This document shows, in pieces, positions 11,194 to 18,700 of a DNA stretch of 64,000 nt. A program made the position numbers and the translations under genes. The stretch spans positions 23,143,449 through 23,207,448 of the forward strand of contig NC_135553.1 in assembly GCF_964340395.1 (NCBI RefSeq), given 5' to 3'. The notes under the pieces were generated by a model that had not been told where the DNA came from, searched no databases, and was given only the letters and a program-made list of their open reading frames with translations. How positions within the stretch are numbered: the stretch's first letter is position 1; each line of letters starts with the position of its first letter. Source of the stretch: Glandiceps talaboti. Taxonomy: Eukaryota > Hemichordata > Enteropneusta > Spengelidae.

Positions 11194-11866
11194 CTGATTC
11201 ATTCATTCATTCATTGTATCATATAAAAAACATTCAAGGTTCTTCCTCTCATACTCTGCACTAATAAAGAGTTGTCACATTTAATCAGTGTTAATAGGGA
11301 ACCATGGTAACAGACGGGGAGAAATCAGGAAAAAACTGGCATAGTTCCTAGACATTCTGGTGGGGAATGAATCACAGGGGAAAACCAATAGAGAACTCAA
11401 GTAGACATAGAGTTCACTTACCTTGAGGTTCTGCCAAATGTTGTGAATCTGTGTCAAAGCAGATCTTTAAACGGTCCCAAAAGAATGTATCGCTCCGTTT
11501 AATGTTTCCATAGGGTTGTAAAAAGTTCGATACAACGGCCTCGTCGTCTAATGATATGGACACAATTCTATTTCTGTTAGCGATTTTGTCCTGCTTAAGA
11601 AGTTGCGTCAGAGCTGTCAATCCATCATAATGGAACCTTTCGTCGCCATTTTCCGACAAAAGTACAAAGATATAAGCCGAGTTCTTCACGGCACTTTCAA
11701 AGTGATCAGTACTGTAACCACCAGGATGAAAATCCCTTTCGGGATAACAGCCCTTTTTCTTGAATTTCTTCTCCGTTTCCAACAAGAAACTTTCTGCACG
11801 GTCTCGATCATGTCGATCGTTTTTGTTGAATATAACAAAGAAGTCGTATTCATACTCGCCCGACAT
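1161..11866 (-). CDS. TIR-Death domain protein, complete five-exon gene
   Basis: Joined coding exons on the minus strand are 11422-11866, 9778-10089, 7116-7244, 3086-3202 and 1161-1684. They total 1527 nt, giving about 508 aa. Residues 1-148 carry a TIR domain, about 158-250 a Death domain, and the rest is hydrophilic low-complexity sequence. TIR and Death domains are protein-interaction modules of Toll/IL-1R-type innate immune signalling. MyD88 carries them in the opposite order (Death then TIR), so this is not a simple MyD88 orthologue. No signal peptide or membrane segment is visible, so it is probably a cytosolic adaptor or regulator. All four introns are phase 1 with GT donors and AG acceptors. 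Function in this organism is inference from domains. Confidence 0.8.
1797..2192. repeat. Diverged copy of the TTAAAGTGG-ended MITE-like family
   Basis: The right half (about 2040-2192) closely resembles 6270-6428: GAGTTACAAACAAGGA, TTTCACATTG, TTTTTCAAGAAGG and AAAATCCAAAATAAATAC, ending GACCCACTTTAA. The left end is more diverged, so the start is approximate. It lies in intron 4 of the TIR-Death gene. Confidence 0.7.
3086..3202 (-). CDS. TIR-Death gene, exon 4
   Basis: 117 nt, acceptor CCATCAG and donor G|GTAACG, phase 1 at both ends. It encodes residues about 296-334, hydrophilic and acidic (SRDRDEEEPAIDLHNVAV then His/Asn/Ser-rich). Being phase 1-1 and a multiple of three, it can be skipped without a frameshift. 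No named domain. Confidence 0.65.
3290..4640. repeat. Interspersed repeat with internal ~115-bp tandem units and a (CA)n/(GACA)n end
   Basis: TTTGGCTGTTGCTATGGGCG recurs with small changes at about 3377, 3494, 3613, 3725, 3841 and 3955, a ~115-bp period with a ~229-bp higher-order dimer. It is followed by repeated segments with ACCAAA(T/A)TTC and TTTTTGACC, then (CA)n, three GACA units and GACGCCGGGCGATCCCTATA. The ordered structure suggests the tail of a dispersed element. It lies in intron 3-4 of the TIR-Death gene just below exon 4. Confidence 0.75.
4806..5036. repeat. Foldback element
   Basis: Inverted arms of about 60 bp: ATCTGATGTGGTGAAAGC, then ATTTCTTTATTTACCTC and TATTTCCAT on the left, with the reverse complements at 4969-5030 on the right. 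The unique centre is about 90 bp. No coding capacity, consistent with a non-autonomous element. Confidence 0.8.
5581..5942. mobile_element. MITE-like element, family B copy 1
   Basis: Ends are GGCCAAAAA-type imperfect inverted repeats including GAATTGTTTCT / AACAATTCTTCTT. The interior matches copies at 25913-26270 and 27913-28140 (shared CAGTCTGCAGATCC, CTTCAGTGAAGACAA and AGAGCCAATCATGAACA). No transposase frame, so non-autonomous. It lies in an intron of the TIR-Death gene. Confidence 0.8.
6068..6428. mobile_element. MITE-like element with 34-bp terminal inverted repeats
   Basis: Left end TTAAAGTGGTCATATGGATG continues to 6101, and the reverse complement at 6395-6428 matches with a single mismatch. 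Length 361 bp, no coding potential. A diverged relative is at 1797-2192, and an end fragment (TTAGAGTGGACATATGGATG) is near 22500. Confidence 0.88.
6560..7000. repeat. Older dispersed repeat interrupted by a foldback element
   Basis: The flanking parts (AGGAAAGAAATCTGTCACTG ... GTGTCAAGACACT and GGGATTGAAAATTA) match, in reverse orientation, an uninterrupted copy at about 37320-37480. The interruption at 6693-6971 is a separate insertion. Confidence 0.65.
6693..6971. mobile_element. Foldback/TIR element nested in an older repeat
   Basis: Termini CACTAGCCCCATCTA and TAGATGGGGCTAGTG are perfect inverted repeats, flanked on both sides by GACAC, a possible 5-bp target duplication. The interior has further inverted pieces (AGGACT/AGTCCT-rich). 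No open frame of interest. Confidence 0.75.
7116..7244 (-). CDS. TIR-Death gene, exon 3
   Basis: 129 nt, acceptor TGTAATCAG, donor CAAG|GTATT, phase 1 at both ends. It encodes residues about 253-295, Lys/Pro/Glu-rich linker (STQSKETAPAVPVEKATKKQ) ending in an acidic EHDDDQ. No structural domain is recognised. Skippable in frame. Confidence 0.65.
7966..8035. repeat. Near-perfect 33-bp hairpin with 4-nt loop
   Basis: Left arm 7966-7998 and right arm 8003-8035 are reverse complements with one mismatch. The core is CATGCACACACTAGTATA and the loop CTTT. Weaker pairing (TCACA / TGTGA) extends the stem outward. It lies in intron 2 of the TIR-Death gene. Could be a short palindromic element remnant or a transcribed hairpin. 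Confidence 0.9.
8170..8600. repeat. Dispersed repeat, copy 1
   Basis: Matches 30785-31150 over about 300 bp with moderate divergence: CACAAGCTCAATAAA, CATTTATATATGATGTA, ACTATGATCGATG, ATCAACTTATCAACATCTCA and TTTGGTTAGAA. It ends in poly-C/poly-A sequence near 8567-8590. Non-coding, in intron 2 of the TIR-Death gene. Confidence 0.75.
9184..9678. mobile_element. Foldback element with long inverted ends
   Basis: Left end TAGCCTGTTTACG..TGTTGAGATAC and right end GTATCTCAAAAGTGCCGTAA then ACAGGCTAA are inverted over at least 70 bp. The left end also contains two tandem copies of a ~70-bp unit (CTGTTGAGATAC ... CCCTAGCCCT ... ATCAACAG). No transposase frame. It ends about 100 bp from the donor of the Death-domain exon. 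Confidence 0.75.
9778..10089 (-). CDS. TIR-Death gene, exon 2 (Death domain)
   Basis: 312 nt, acceptor TATTTTCAAG, donor CATG|GTAAGC, phase 1 at both ends. It encodes residues about 149-252. From about residue 158 the sequence has the Death-domain helix pattern: KFLARGLGVSETDI (helix 2/3), CEDNYPRNAKECKYQILLGW (helix 3-4 with the typical Gln/Leu/Trp core), then RAIFDRLVAALRNARNNEVA and EKLLKKFG (helices 5-6). Death domains mediate homotypic assembly of signalling complexes. A whole domain on one symmetric exon fits domain shuffling. Confidence 0.85.
10245..10410. repeat. Short tandem array, ~45-60-bp unit
   Basis: Four diverged copies of a unit containing AAGTCTCTGAG(C/A)T / TCTTTGGGT, AAAGTCAGTAT(G/A)TTGTGT and CAGGTAGCC. 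In intron 1 of the TIR-Death gene. Confidence 0.7.
10590..10935 (-). repeat. Dispersed repeat family J, copy 1 (inverted)
   Basis: Related in reverse orientation to 17230-17590 and 62870-63165. Shared pieces include ATACCATGCACAA, AATATT plus CAGCCAGAAAATACTC and CCTAAGG. Non-coding, intronic. Confidence 0.7.
10989..11215. repeat. Compound microsatellite (CA)n-(CATA)n ... (TGAT)n-(TCAT)n
   Basis: (CA)n to about 11022, (CATA)n to 11094, a 35-bp spacer, then (TGAT)n to about 11192 and a short (TCAT)n. In intron 1 of the TIR-Death gene. Frames through it are repeat translations. Confidence 0.95.
11422..11866 (-). CDS. TIR-Death gene, exon 1 (TIR domain)
   Basis: ATG at 11866, donor CAAG|GTAAGTG, 445 nt. 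It encodes residues 1-148. TIR features in order: EYDFFVIFN (box 1, first strand), GCYPERDFHPGG (box 2/BB-loop region), HFESAVKNSAYIFVLLSE (helix B and strand C), RIVSISLDDE (strand D) and FFWDRLKICF (box 3 FW). The Glu in HFESAV is where TIR NADases such as SARM1 have their catalytic Glu and TLR TIRs also often have Glu, so NADase activity cannot be called from this alone. The start leaves no room for a signal peptide, so the protein is predicted cytosolic. Confidence 0.85.
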
Positions 11867-12090
11867 CCTTGCTTGTAAAAGATTCCACTACATACAAAAT
11901 GAAACGTGGTTCAAAACGAAACATGCAGTTATAATATTGTAACAGTTACATCTTCGCCTCACTCACGATCACATCTGATTCTTGCGACCTATACACTTCC
12001 GGGTACTTTCCATATTCTGACAATGGTGGCGCTCTTAATCTACCGACACAGTCGCTTGTGTGCTAATATTCTACGCTCCATGATTTAACT
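11867..12090 (-). promoter_or_regulatory. Probable 5' UTR/promoter area of the TIR-Death gene
   Basis: Sequence immediately upstream of the TIR ATG, somewhat richer in CpG than its surroundings, with no repeat recognised. No TATA box or initiator could be assigned with confidence. Placement is by position only. Confidence 0.3.
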
Positions 12091-13808
12091 CAAAGATGGT
12101 CATGATACAAAATAATGGCATTATTAGGGAGGAGTCTTCAGTATTTACAGCGGAATTAGGGAGTCACTTTTTACAAATCGGCTCACGGGGCCGGGAAGTC
12201 GGGGCCATATTTTAGAAAATGGATTAGGGACTGGACGTAAATTACCGGGGGGGGGGTGCGCGACAGAGGGGTTAAAAATTGATGACCCTCCCCTAACATG
12301 TGGTCCAAAAATTTATGACCCTCCCCTGAGGTCAGGCTGAAAAATCTGTGGCACCCCACCATCACCACCACCACCACCACCACCAAAATTAAGCATTTAA
12401 GTTTTAAGTCATCTTTTTGACATATATAAGTACTGGTTAGTCCCAGGTACCTATGCTATTGAATAAAGATGTTATCCATGGGATGGCTATTTGTTCTGGA
12501 TTATGAACAACACAGTCACACTGAGTCTAGTCATATTTTAAAAAATTTCCAGCAGTAGTGATGTCATCTATTTTAATATTTAGACCAGGGGAAATAAAAA
12601 AAACTGTTCAATGGGCCCGACCTACCCATGTTTTTGGCATTTATATTTTTTGAATTTATTTTTGGTGATGGACAATATATGGCTTCTGGACTAATATGCA
12701 CACTCTGTTTCAACATTATTTAAAGGGATTTCTTTATATTTTCTGAACACATATGCAATACAATACAATACAATACCTTATTCATTGGAGTTAATTCAAA
12801 ATTATATATCAAAATTCTGACTTGAAATGTTGTGCTGTTTTGGAACCTAATCATACTTCAGGAGAAGTCGTTTACCAAGTGCATGTCTGCAAAATATATC
12901 GCAGCTTTGCCACAGCTAAATACACTTCATAGACAGACAATATGGACTGCATAGTAAAATAAAAGTGTCCTGTAAAGTGCCTTTGAACATTCTGAGTAAT
13001 GGATTCAGGCGCTATATAAATTGTTTGATTGATTGATTGATTGAAAATTGTTTCAATTCGAGTATTTTAAAACCATATGCAAGCATTGTTAGACGTTGAA
13101 TTATGTATATGGTTTGATATTTTACATGGTCTTACATGGTTTTATTTTTAAAAAAAGTTTTCACTTTGGAAGTGTCCCCTTCCAAGCAGTAGCAATCACC
13201 GTGATAATGTCTTTCTCCCGAATCAAGATGGGAAGGTGGTACCTTCAAGTACAGTACAGGCTCGAGCTCATTTTGAGACATCTCCTTATGCATGTGGAAT
13301 CCACATCCTTTGTAGATTGGACTGTTAGTGTAGTTGATTATCAATATCACTGGTAATTTTACGTCAGACTCCCCAGTGTAGTGTAGGTGACAGACGGGGT
13401 GGCTACAATAATTCTGGAGGTTCATTTCGTGGGCCTTAAAAAATTTTTTGAGAGGAGTGGGAAAGAGGCTACACAATTTGTTTAACTGTAAATTGTGTAC
13501 ATTTCCTAACTAACTGTAGAACTGAAGATAAGAAATCGATTGCCATACAGACAATTAGCTAATGCTATGCTAATACGCTATACTAGGTAGATATTCCCTG
13601 TTAGGAACATTAGAATAATAAAATTTAACGGTAAGGAAACGCAGATACTACATTCCATTCTACCCCTGATGAGTGAGGAATACGCACCTCACGAAACAGT
13701 TCTGTAGGGTCAATAGCATGTAATTTTGTTCAAATTTTCAAAACCTGTATACAATTCGCTCTACTAACCGTATTGAGCACTTTTATGTGGTTTTATCAAC
13801 ACCCAGTC

Positions 13809-13986
<178 letters not shown>

Positions 13987-14235
13987 CAGATAGAGATATA
14001 TACCATATATATAGAAATTACACACATGCATCATTTCACAGAGGAACATTCAATCAAAGAATGACATCACAGGCACCAAATTTTTAAAGACAGTTACATG
14101 TAATATACATTGTACATTGATAATTTCATACAGAAATTTAGATTAATTTGTCAAAATAAATCACAGGAAAGATGGTAGAAGATATTAATGTGAAGTTCAT
14201 CATAGTAATCTATTCAGAGTGTTCTTGTACTTGTT

Positions 14236-14580
14236 AAAGCTGCCCCTGCAACGATTTTTGAAAATGTTTCATCAAATGTAACAACATACTCGTAATACCA
14301 TACTGTGAACAGTATTGAATCACCTGACCTGTGAGAAGAGTATTTGTGAAGCTGAACACATAAATCAATTATGGTAACATAAATCCAATCCAAATTATTT
14401 TTGGGTCTGCACCCTAAAATCAGTGCTCCCCCCCCCCCCCCCCCCCTCCCAATCTTGACTTCAACTTATGGATAACCTCTAAGTAATATGCACAATGTCA
14501 TCGTTATCATTCCTAATTTTCAATGAATGTATTGTTGGTTGTCTGAGTTAAAAAAAATAGCTCTCCAGTTACAGTTGGTG
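14236..14580. repeat. Foldback family Q copy
   Basis: Ends GTTAAAGCTGCCCCTGCAAC and CCAGTTACAGTTGGTGCTG are imperfect inverted repeats resembling ends at 28715-29270 and 31240-31590. It contains a run of 19 C at 14428-14446. Confidence 0.55.
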
Positions 14581-14586
14581 CTGAAA

Positions 14587-15045
14587 GGGGGGTGCCACTC
14601 CTGGAAATAAAAGTATTTTCATAAGCTTTGGGTTTTTGAGAACTTTGGGTTTTTGAGTCATTTCATAATTTCACATATAAATTTCACACGATTACCAAGA
14701 CACACCAAATTTGAACTATTTCACCTCTTGTTTGTACACTGGTCTACCGTTGCATCGTGGGACTTAGCAGACATACATATTTATTAGATGCACAGTGAAT
14801 ATTCATGATTCCTAAGTGCCTGTTACCTTTAGATAAAGTCATGAATATTCATGTGTTCTTCTAAAGGTAATAATCACTAAGGAGTCATGAATATTCAGTG
14901 TGCATCTGCAATGGTAGGTCATTGTGAAAACAATAAGAGTTTCAATTTGGTGTTTCTTGGAATTATGTTATGTGAAATCACAAAATGACTCTCCAGAACC
15001 AAAAGTTTCTGAAAATACATCTATTTCCAGGAGTGATGTTCCCCT
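14587..15045. mobile_element. Palindromic MITE-like element, family C copy 1
   Basis: Termini GGGGTGCCACTCCTGGAAAT and ATTTCCAGGAGTGATG-TTCCCC are inverted repeats. Most of each half is also complementary (CACCAAATTTGAACTATTTC with GTTTCAATTTGGTGT; AGTGAATATTCATGATTCCTAAG with its inverse). A half-length relative is at 28381-28620. It abuts the probable ATAD5 3' end. Confidence 0.8.
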
Positions 15046-15071
15046 CTAAGCAAGTTGTCAAGTACTAGTAC

Positions 15072-15077
15072 TTTATT
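15072..15077 (-). promoter_or_regulatory. Candidate ATAD5 polyadenylation signal
   Basis: AATAAAATAAAG on the minus strand, about 545 nt downstream of the ATAD5 stop codon and just before the family C element. Use is inferred from position only. Confidence 0.4.
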
Positions 15078-15179
15078 TTATTTTACACACATCCTTACTG
15101 ACCACTGTTACAATCTCTCTGTACAATGAAATTTTTCAGAGTTTACATTATAACTTTATACATATCACATCTACATTAC

Positions 15180-15700
15180 CAATTCTACAGATTGTTTCCA
15201 TGCAACAAATGCTACAATCAATATGGCTCCTGCAGTGCTTCATTTTCCTAAAGCATTTTAGTTATCTCTATATATAGTATGTACAACAAATGTGTCAATC
15301 AATATGGCTTACACAGTAAGGAACCTTTTCCTGTCAATTTGAGACTGTCTAACAAATGCTTCAGTCTTTGTGGCTCACAGGATTGTGAAATAAATATCAT
15401 TCAAAGTGGCTCAAAGTTACAAAACTTCTTTTTCCACAAGCGGGACTGTGTACAACAAATGGTTCAGTCTTTATGGCTTCAAGGATCCCTTTTCCCAGCA
15501 GTTGACATCTGTACAACAAATACTTCAGTCAATGTGGCTCAAAGTTCCAAAACCTCTTTTTCTACCAGCTGGAGTCTGTACAACAAATGTTTCAATCAAT
15601 GTGGCTCAAACGAGATGAGACCTCATCTCCCTTCAGTTGTGGATGTCCGTACAACAAATGCTTCAGTCAGTGTTTCTTGTACAGAGGGCTGTAGAGTCAT
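15180..15700. repeat. Tandem array of ~62-72-bp units overlapping the ATAD5 last exon
   Basis: The unit, read on the plus strand, contains GTACAACAAATGCTTCAGTC, AATGTGGCTCAAAG and a TTTTTCCACCAGC-like part. Copies start near 15185, 15281, 15347, 15449, 15511, 15577 and 15649. The last copy lies inside the coding part of ATAD5 exon 17, and the others lie in its presumed 3' UTR. Confidence 0.85.
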
Positions 15701-15728
15701 AGCAATCTGATCTAGATAATGAAGAAAC
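15623..15728 (-). CDS. ATAD5: ATAD5 exon 17 (C-terminus and stop)
   Basis: Acceptor TTGTTGCAG, starting with the last base of a split Arg codon. It encodes the conserved RFLHYL followed by about 30 residues to TGA at 15623-15625. The latter part, from about VQETLTEAFVVRTSTTEGR, coincides with one unit of the tandem array that continues into the 3' UTR, so the extreme C-terminus is probably lineage-specific. Confidence 0.88.
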
Positions 15729-18700
15729 CTGCAACAAATAATGGTCGATACAAATATCCAAATATTAATTAAATGTAAGGATTTAATCTAGTTTATTTTG
15801 ATTTTCAGTTTTATCATCTAAATAATAAAAACCTCGAATTGGTGTATCTATTTCGCTTTCGTTATTAATAAGCTGTCCAAGAACAAAGTCAGAATGGATA
15901 GAGACAGACACATACAACAATTGTATCACAATGTATATGAATCACCCTCTGCAAGTAACAGATACATGCAACAATTGCTACTCCCCTTATATGAGTATAC
16001 ATATATGTGCCGCCCTTTGGGGTGCATTTTCTAGCCCTTTTGGTCTAAAATGGGGTGTGTTTTTTCGAGGTCAAGAGTCTAAAATGGGATCCACTTTCCA
16101 TTATTTTTTATTTTGCTTGGTCCAAAATGTAATTGCCATTAATTGCCCCAAAATGTTGCCTCCTAAGGAAAATTTAGTTAGGTCTAAACTTTCATCTTTT
16201 AGAAACCAGTAAAGGTCTAAAATGGGGTATTGATTTTTGGTCAAAGTGGGTCCAAAATGGGGCCTGGGGTTTCCAGCACTGGCCACACACCCCTACCAGA
16301 GTTGCAAGAGACAGAACAGACACATGCAACAATTGTATCCATTCTGACTTTTGTTCCTAGACAGCTTTCTTTTCTTGGGCTGGCTGTATTTATCCATGTG
16401 GACTGAAAGGGCAAAACAGCGATATCTAATGCCAGCTAATTATAAATTTGTCATTCAGTTTGATAAACTTAATTGCTATTGCAAACAGTTCCATTATCCA
16501 TTTTTTTCTCCACAGTTCAACCTGTGATGACAACCAATAAATATCACCACTGATAGTACAATTGGCCTTAACTACATTAATCTGTTTACTAAGCATTTAA
16601 AAATTGACAGTACTGAGAGTCCTGGCCTCCATTGTTTATCTTGGTGAAGCCAATCTCTGTCTTTACGTCATTACACCTGATTGTAATATTTTCAGATCTA
16701 GTGATTCCTAGCCAAAAATAATATTTGATGATGTGGTTAATCAGCATACATATTTCTTTTTTGACCAACTGTGGCAGTGGTGAAATGCGGTAAGGGAGTC
16801 GTCAGTACCAGCATGTAGTATTTATTAGCAAGGTCCTAACTGAGACAATACATAAATAAAACTCATGAATCTTTTTGACAAAGTCATGTTTCAAACATTT
16901 GATAACTTATCCTACATTCAACACTGTTGACTGTATCTCAAAGGATGAAGAACTAAGAAGAAGATAGTTTTAGAACATCTACAAGAAGTTGTGTAAGGAT
17001 TGAGACTGTACCTTCTCTTTGCATTTGTGACTTCCCTGTACTTCTCGGCCCTACAGATAGTCCTTACAGCTGGTAGGTAGTCCATGGCAACGACACCATG
17101 GTTACACCGTGTATGAAGTGGTAGAACTGAGCTGGTACTGTCATTGGTCTCCTGACACTTTCTACCATAGCTGTCAAAATGATAATATTATAATATCATA
17201 ATTGCTGACAAATTTTGTGATAATTAGATATTACTAGTATTCCCCGACATTATTCTTCCTTCAGCCAAGGATAATATGAGTGACCTAAGGGGCCTTGTCA
17301 ATACGAATTGCTAGACTCGTAGTCAAAAACCCTTAGGTCACGAGTATTTTCCAGCTGAATAAAGAGAAATATTGCGGGAAAATATAATTATACTTCAAGT
17401 ATAATTCATTAAAATTTGAGGGAAAATAATGGCGATTTGGAATATTTTGACTCGTACTTTAAACACTGCAGAATCAGTGACGTAGACACAGGTTGTCATG
17501 ACATAGAATGACCAGGGTATATAATCCATATTTTCTGCTCAAAGACAATAACTTGGCTTGTGCATGGTATAATATCAAATTATAAACAACACACTGCATA
17601 CATCCCATCCCACCCCACGATACTAGACACACTGTGATTACAACTCATACAACTGGGATACATTTCATGATACTAGACACACTGTGATTGCAACTCATAC
17701 AACTGGGATACATTTCATGATACTAGACACACTGTGATTGCAACTCATACAACTGGGATACATTTCATGATACTAGACACACTGTGATTACAACTCATAC
17801 AATTGGGATACATTTCATGATACTAGACACACTGTGATTGCAACTCATACAACTGGGATACATTTCATGATACTAGACACACTGTGATTGCAACTCATAC
17901 AACTGGGATACATTTCATGATACTAGACACACTGTGATTGCAACTCATACAACTGGGATACATTTCATGATACTAGACACACTGTGATTGCAACTCATAC
18001 AACTGGGATACATTTCACGATACTATAGACACACTGTGATTGCAACTCATACAACTGTGACACATTTCATGATACTAGACACACTGTGATTACAACTCAT
18101 ACAACTGTGACACGTCATGATACTAGACACACTGTGATTGCAACTCATACAACTGGGACACATTTCATGATACTAGACACACTGTGATTGCAACTCATAC
18201 AACTGGGATACATTTCACGATACTAGACACACTGTGATTACAACTCATACAACTGGGATACATTTCACGATACTAGACACACTGTGATTACAACTCATAC
18301 AACTGTGACACATTTCATGATACTAGACACACTGATTGCAACTCATACAACTGTGACACGTCATGATACTAGACACACTGTGATTGCAACTCATACAACT
18401 GGGACACATTTCACGATACTATATAGACACACTGTGATTGCAACTCATACAACTGGGACACATTTCACGATACTAGACACACTGTGATTACAACTCATAC
18501 AACTGTGACACATTTCATGATACTAGACACACTGTGATTACAACTCATACAACTGTGACACGTCATGATACTAGACACACTGTGATTGCAACTCATACAA
18601 CTGGGACACATTTCACGATACCAAACACACTATGAATGTGGGGTGGGGTTCTGTGCAGACATTGCTTTGTGCAAATTTCACTGGGAAGTCACTCAAATCC

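Noticed and set aside
11422-11866. Calling the TIR gene MyD88, a Toll-like receptor or SARM1
   Set aside because: No LRR or membrane segment, Death lies after TIR instead of before it, and no ARM or SAM repeats are present.
13132-13476. 114-codon minus-strand frame
   Set aside because: Some Cys/His-rich content, but no recognised family, no convincing splice partners, and frames of this length are expected by chance in 64 kb.
17615-18635. CRISPR-like array
   Set aside because: The whole 50-bp unit repeats with no unique spacers, in a eukaryotic intron. It is a minisatellite.
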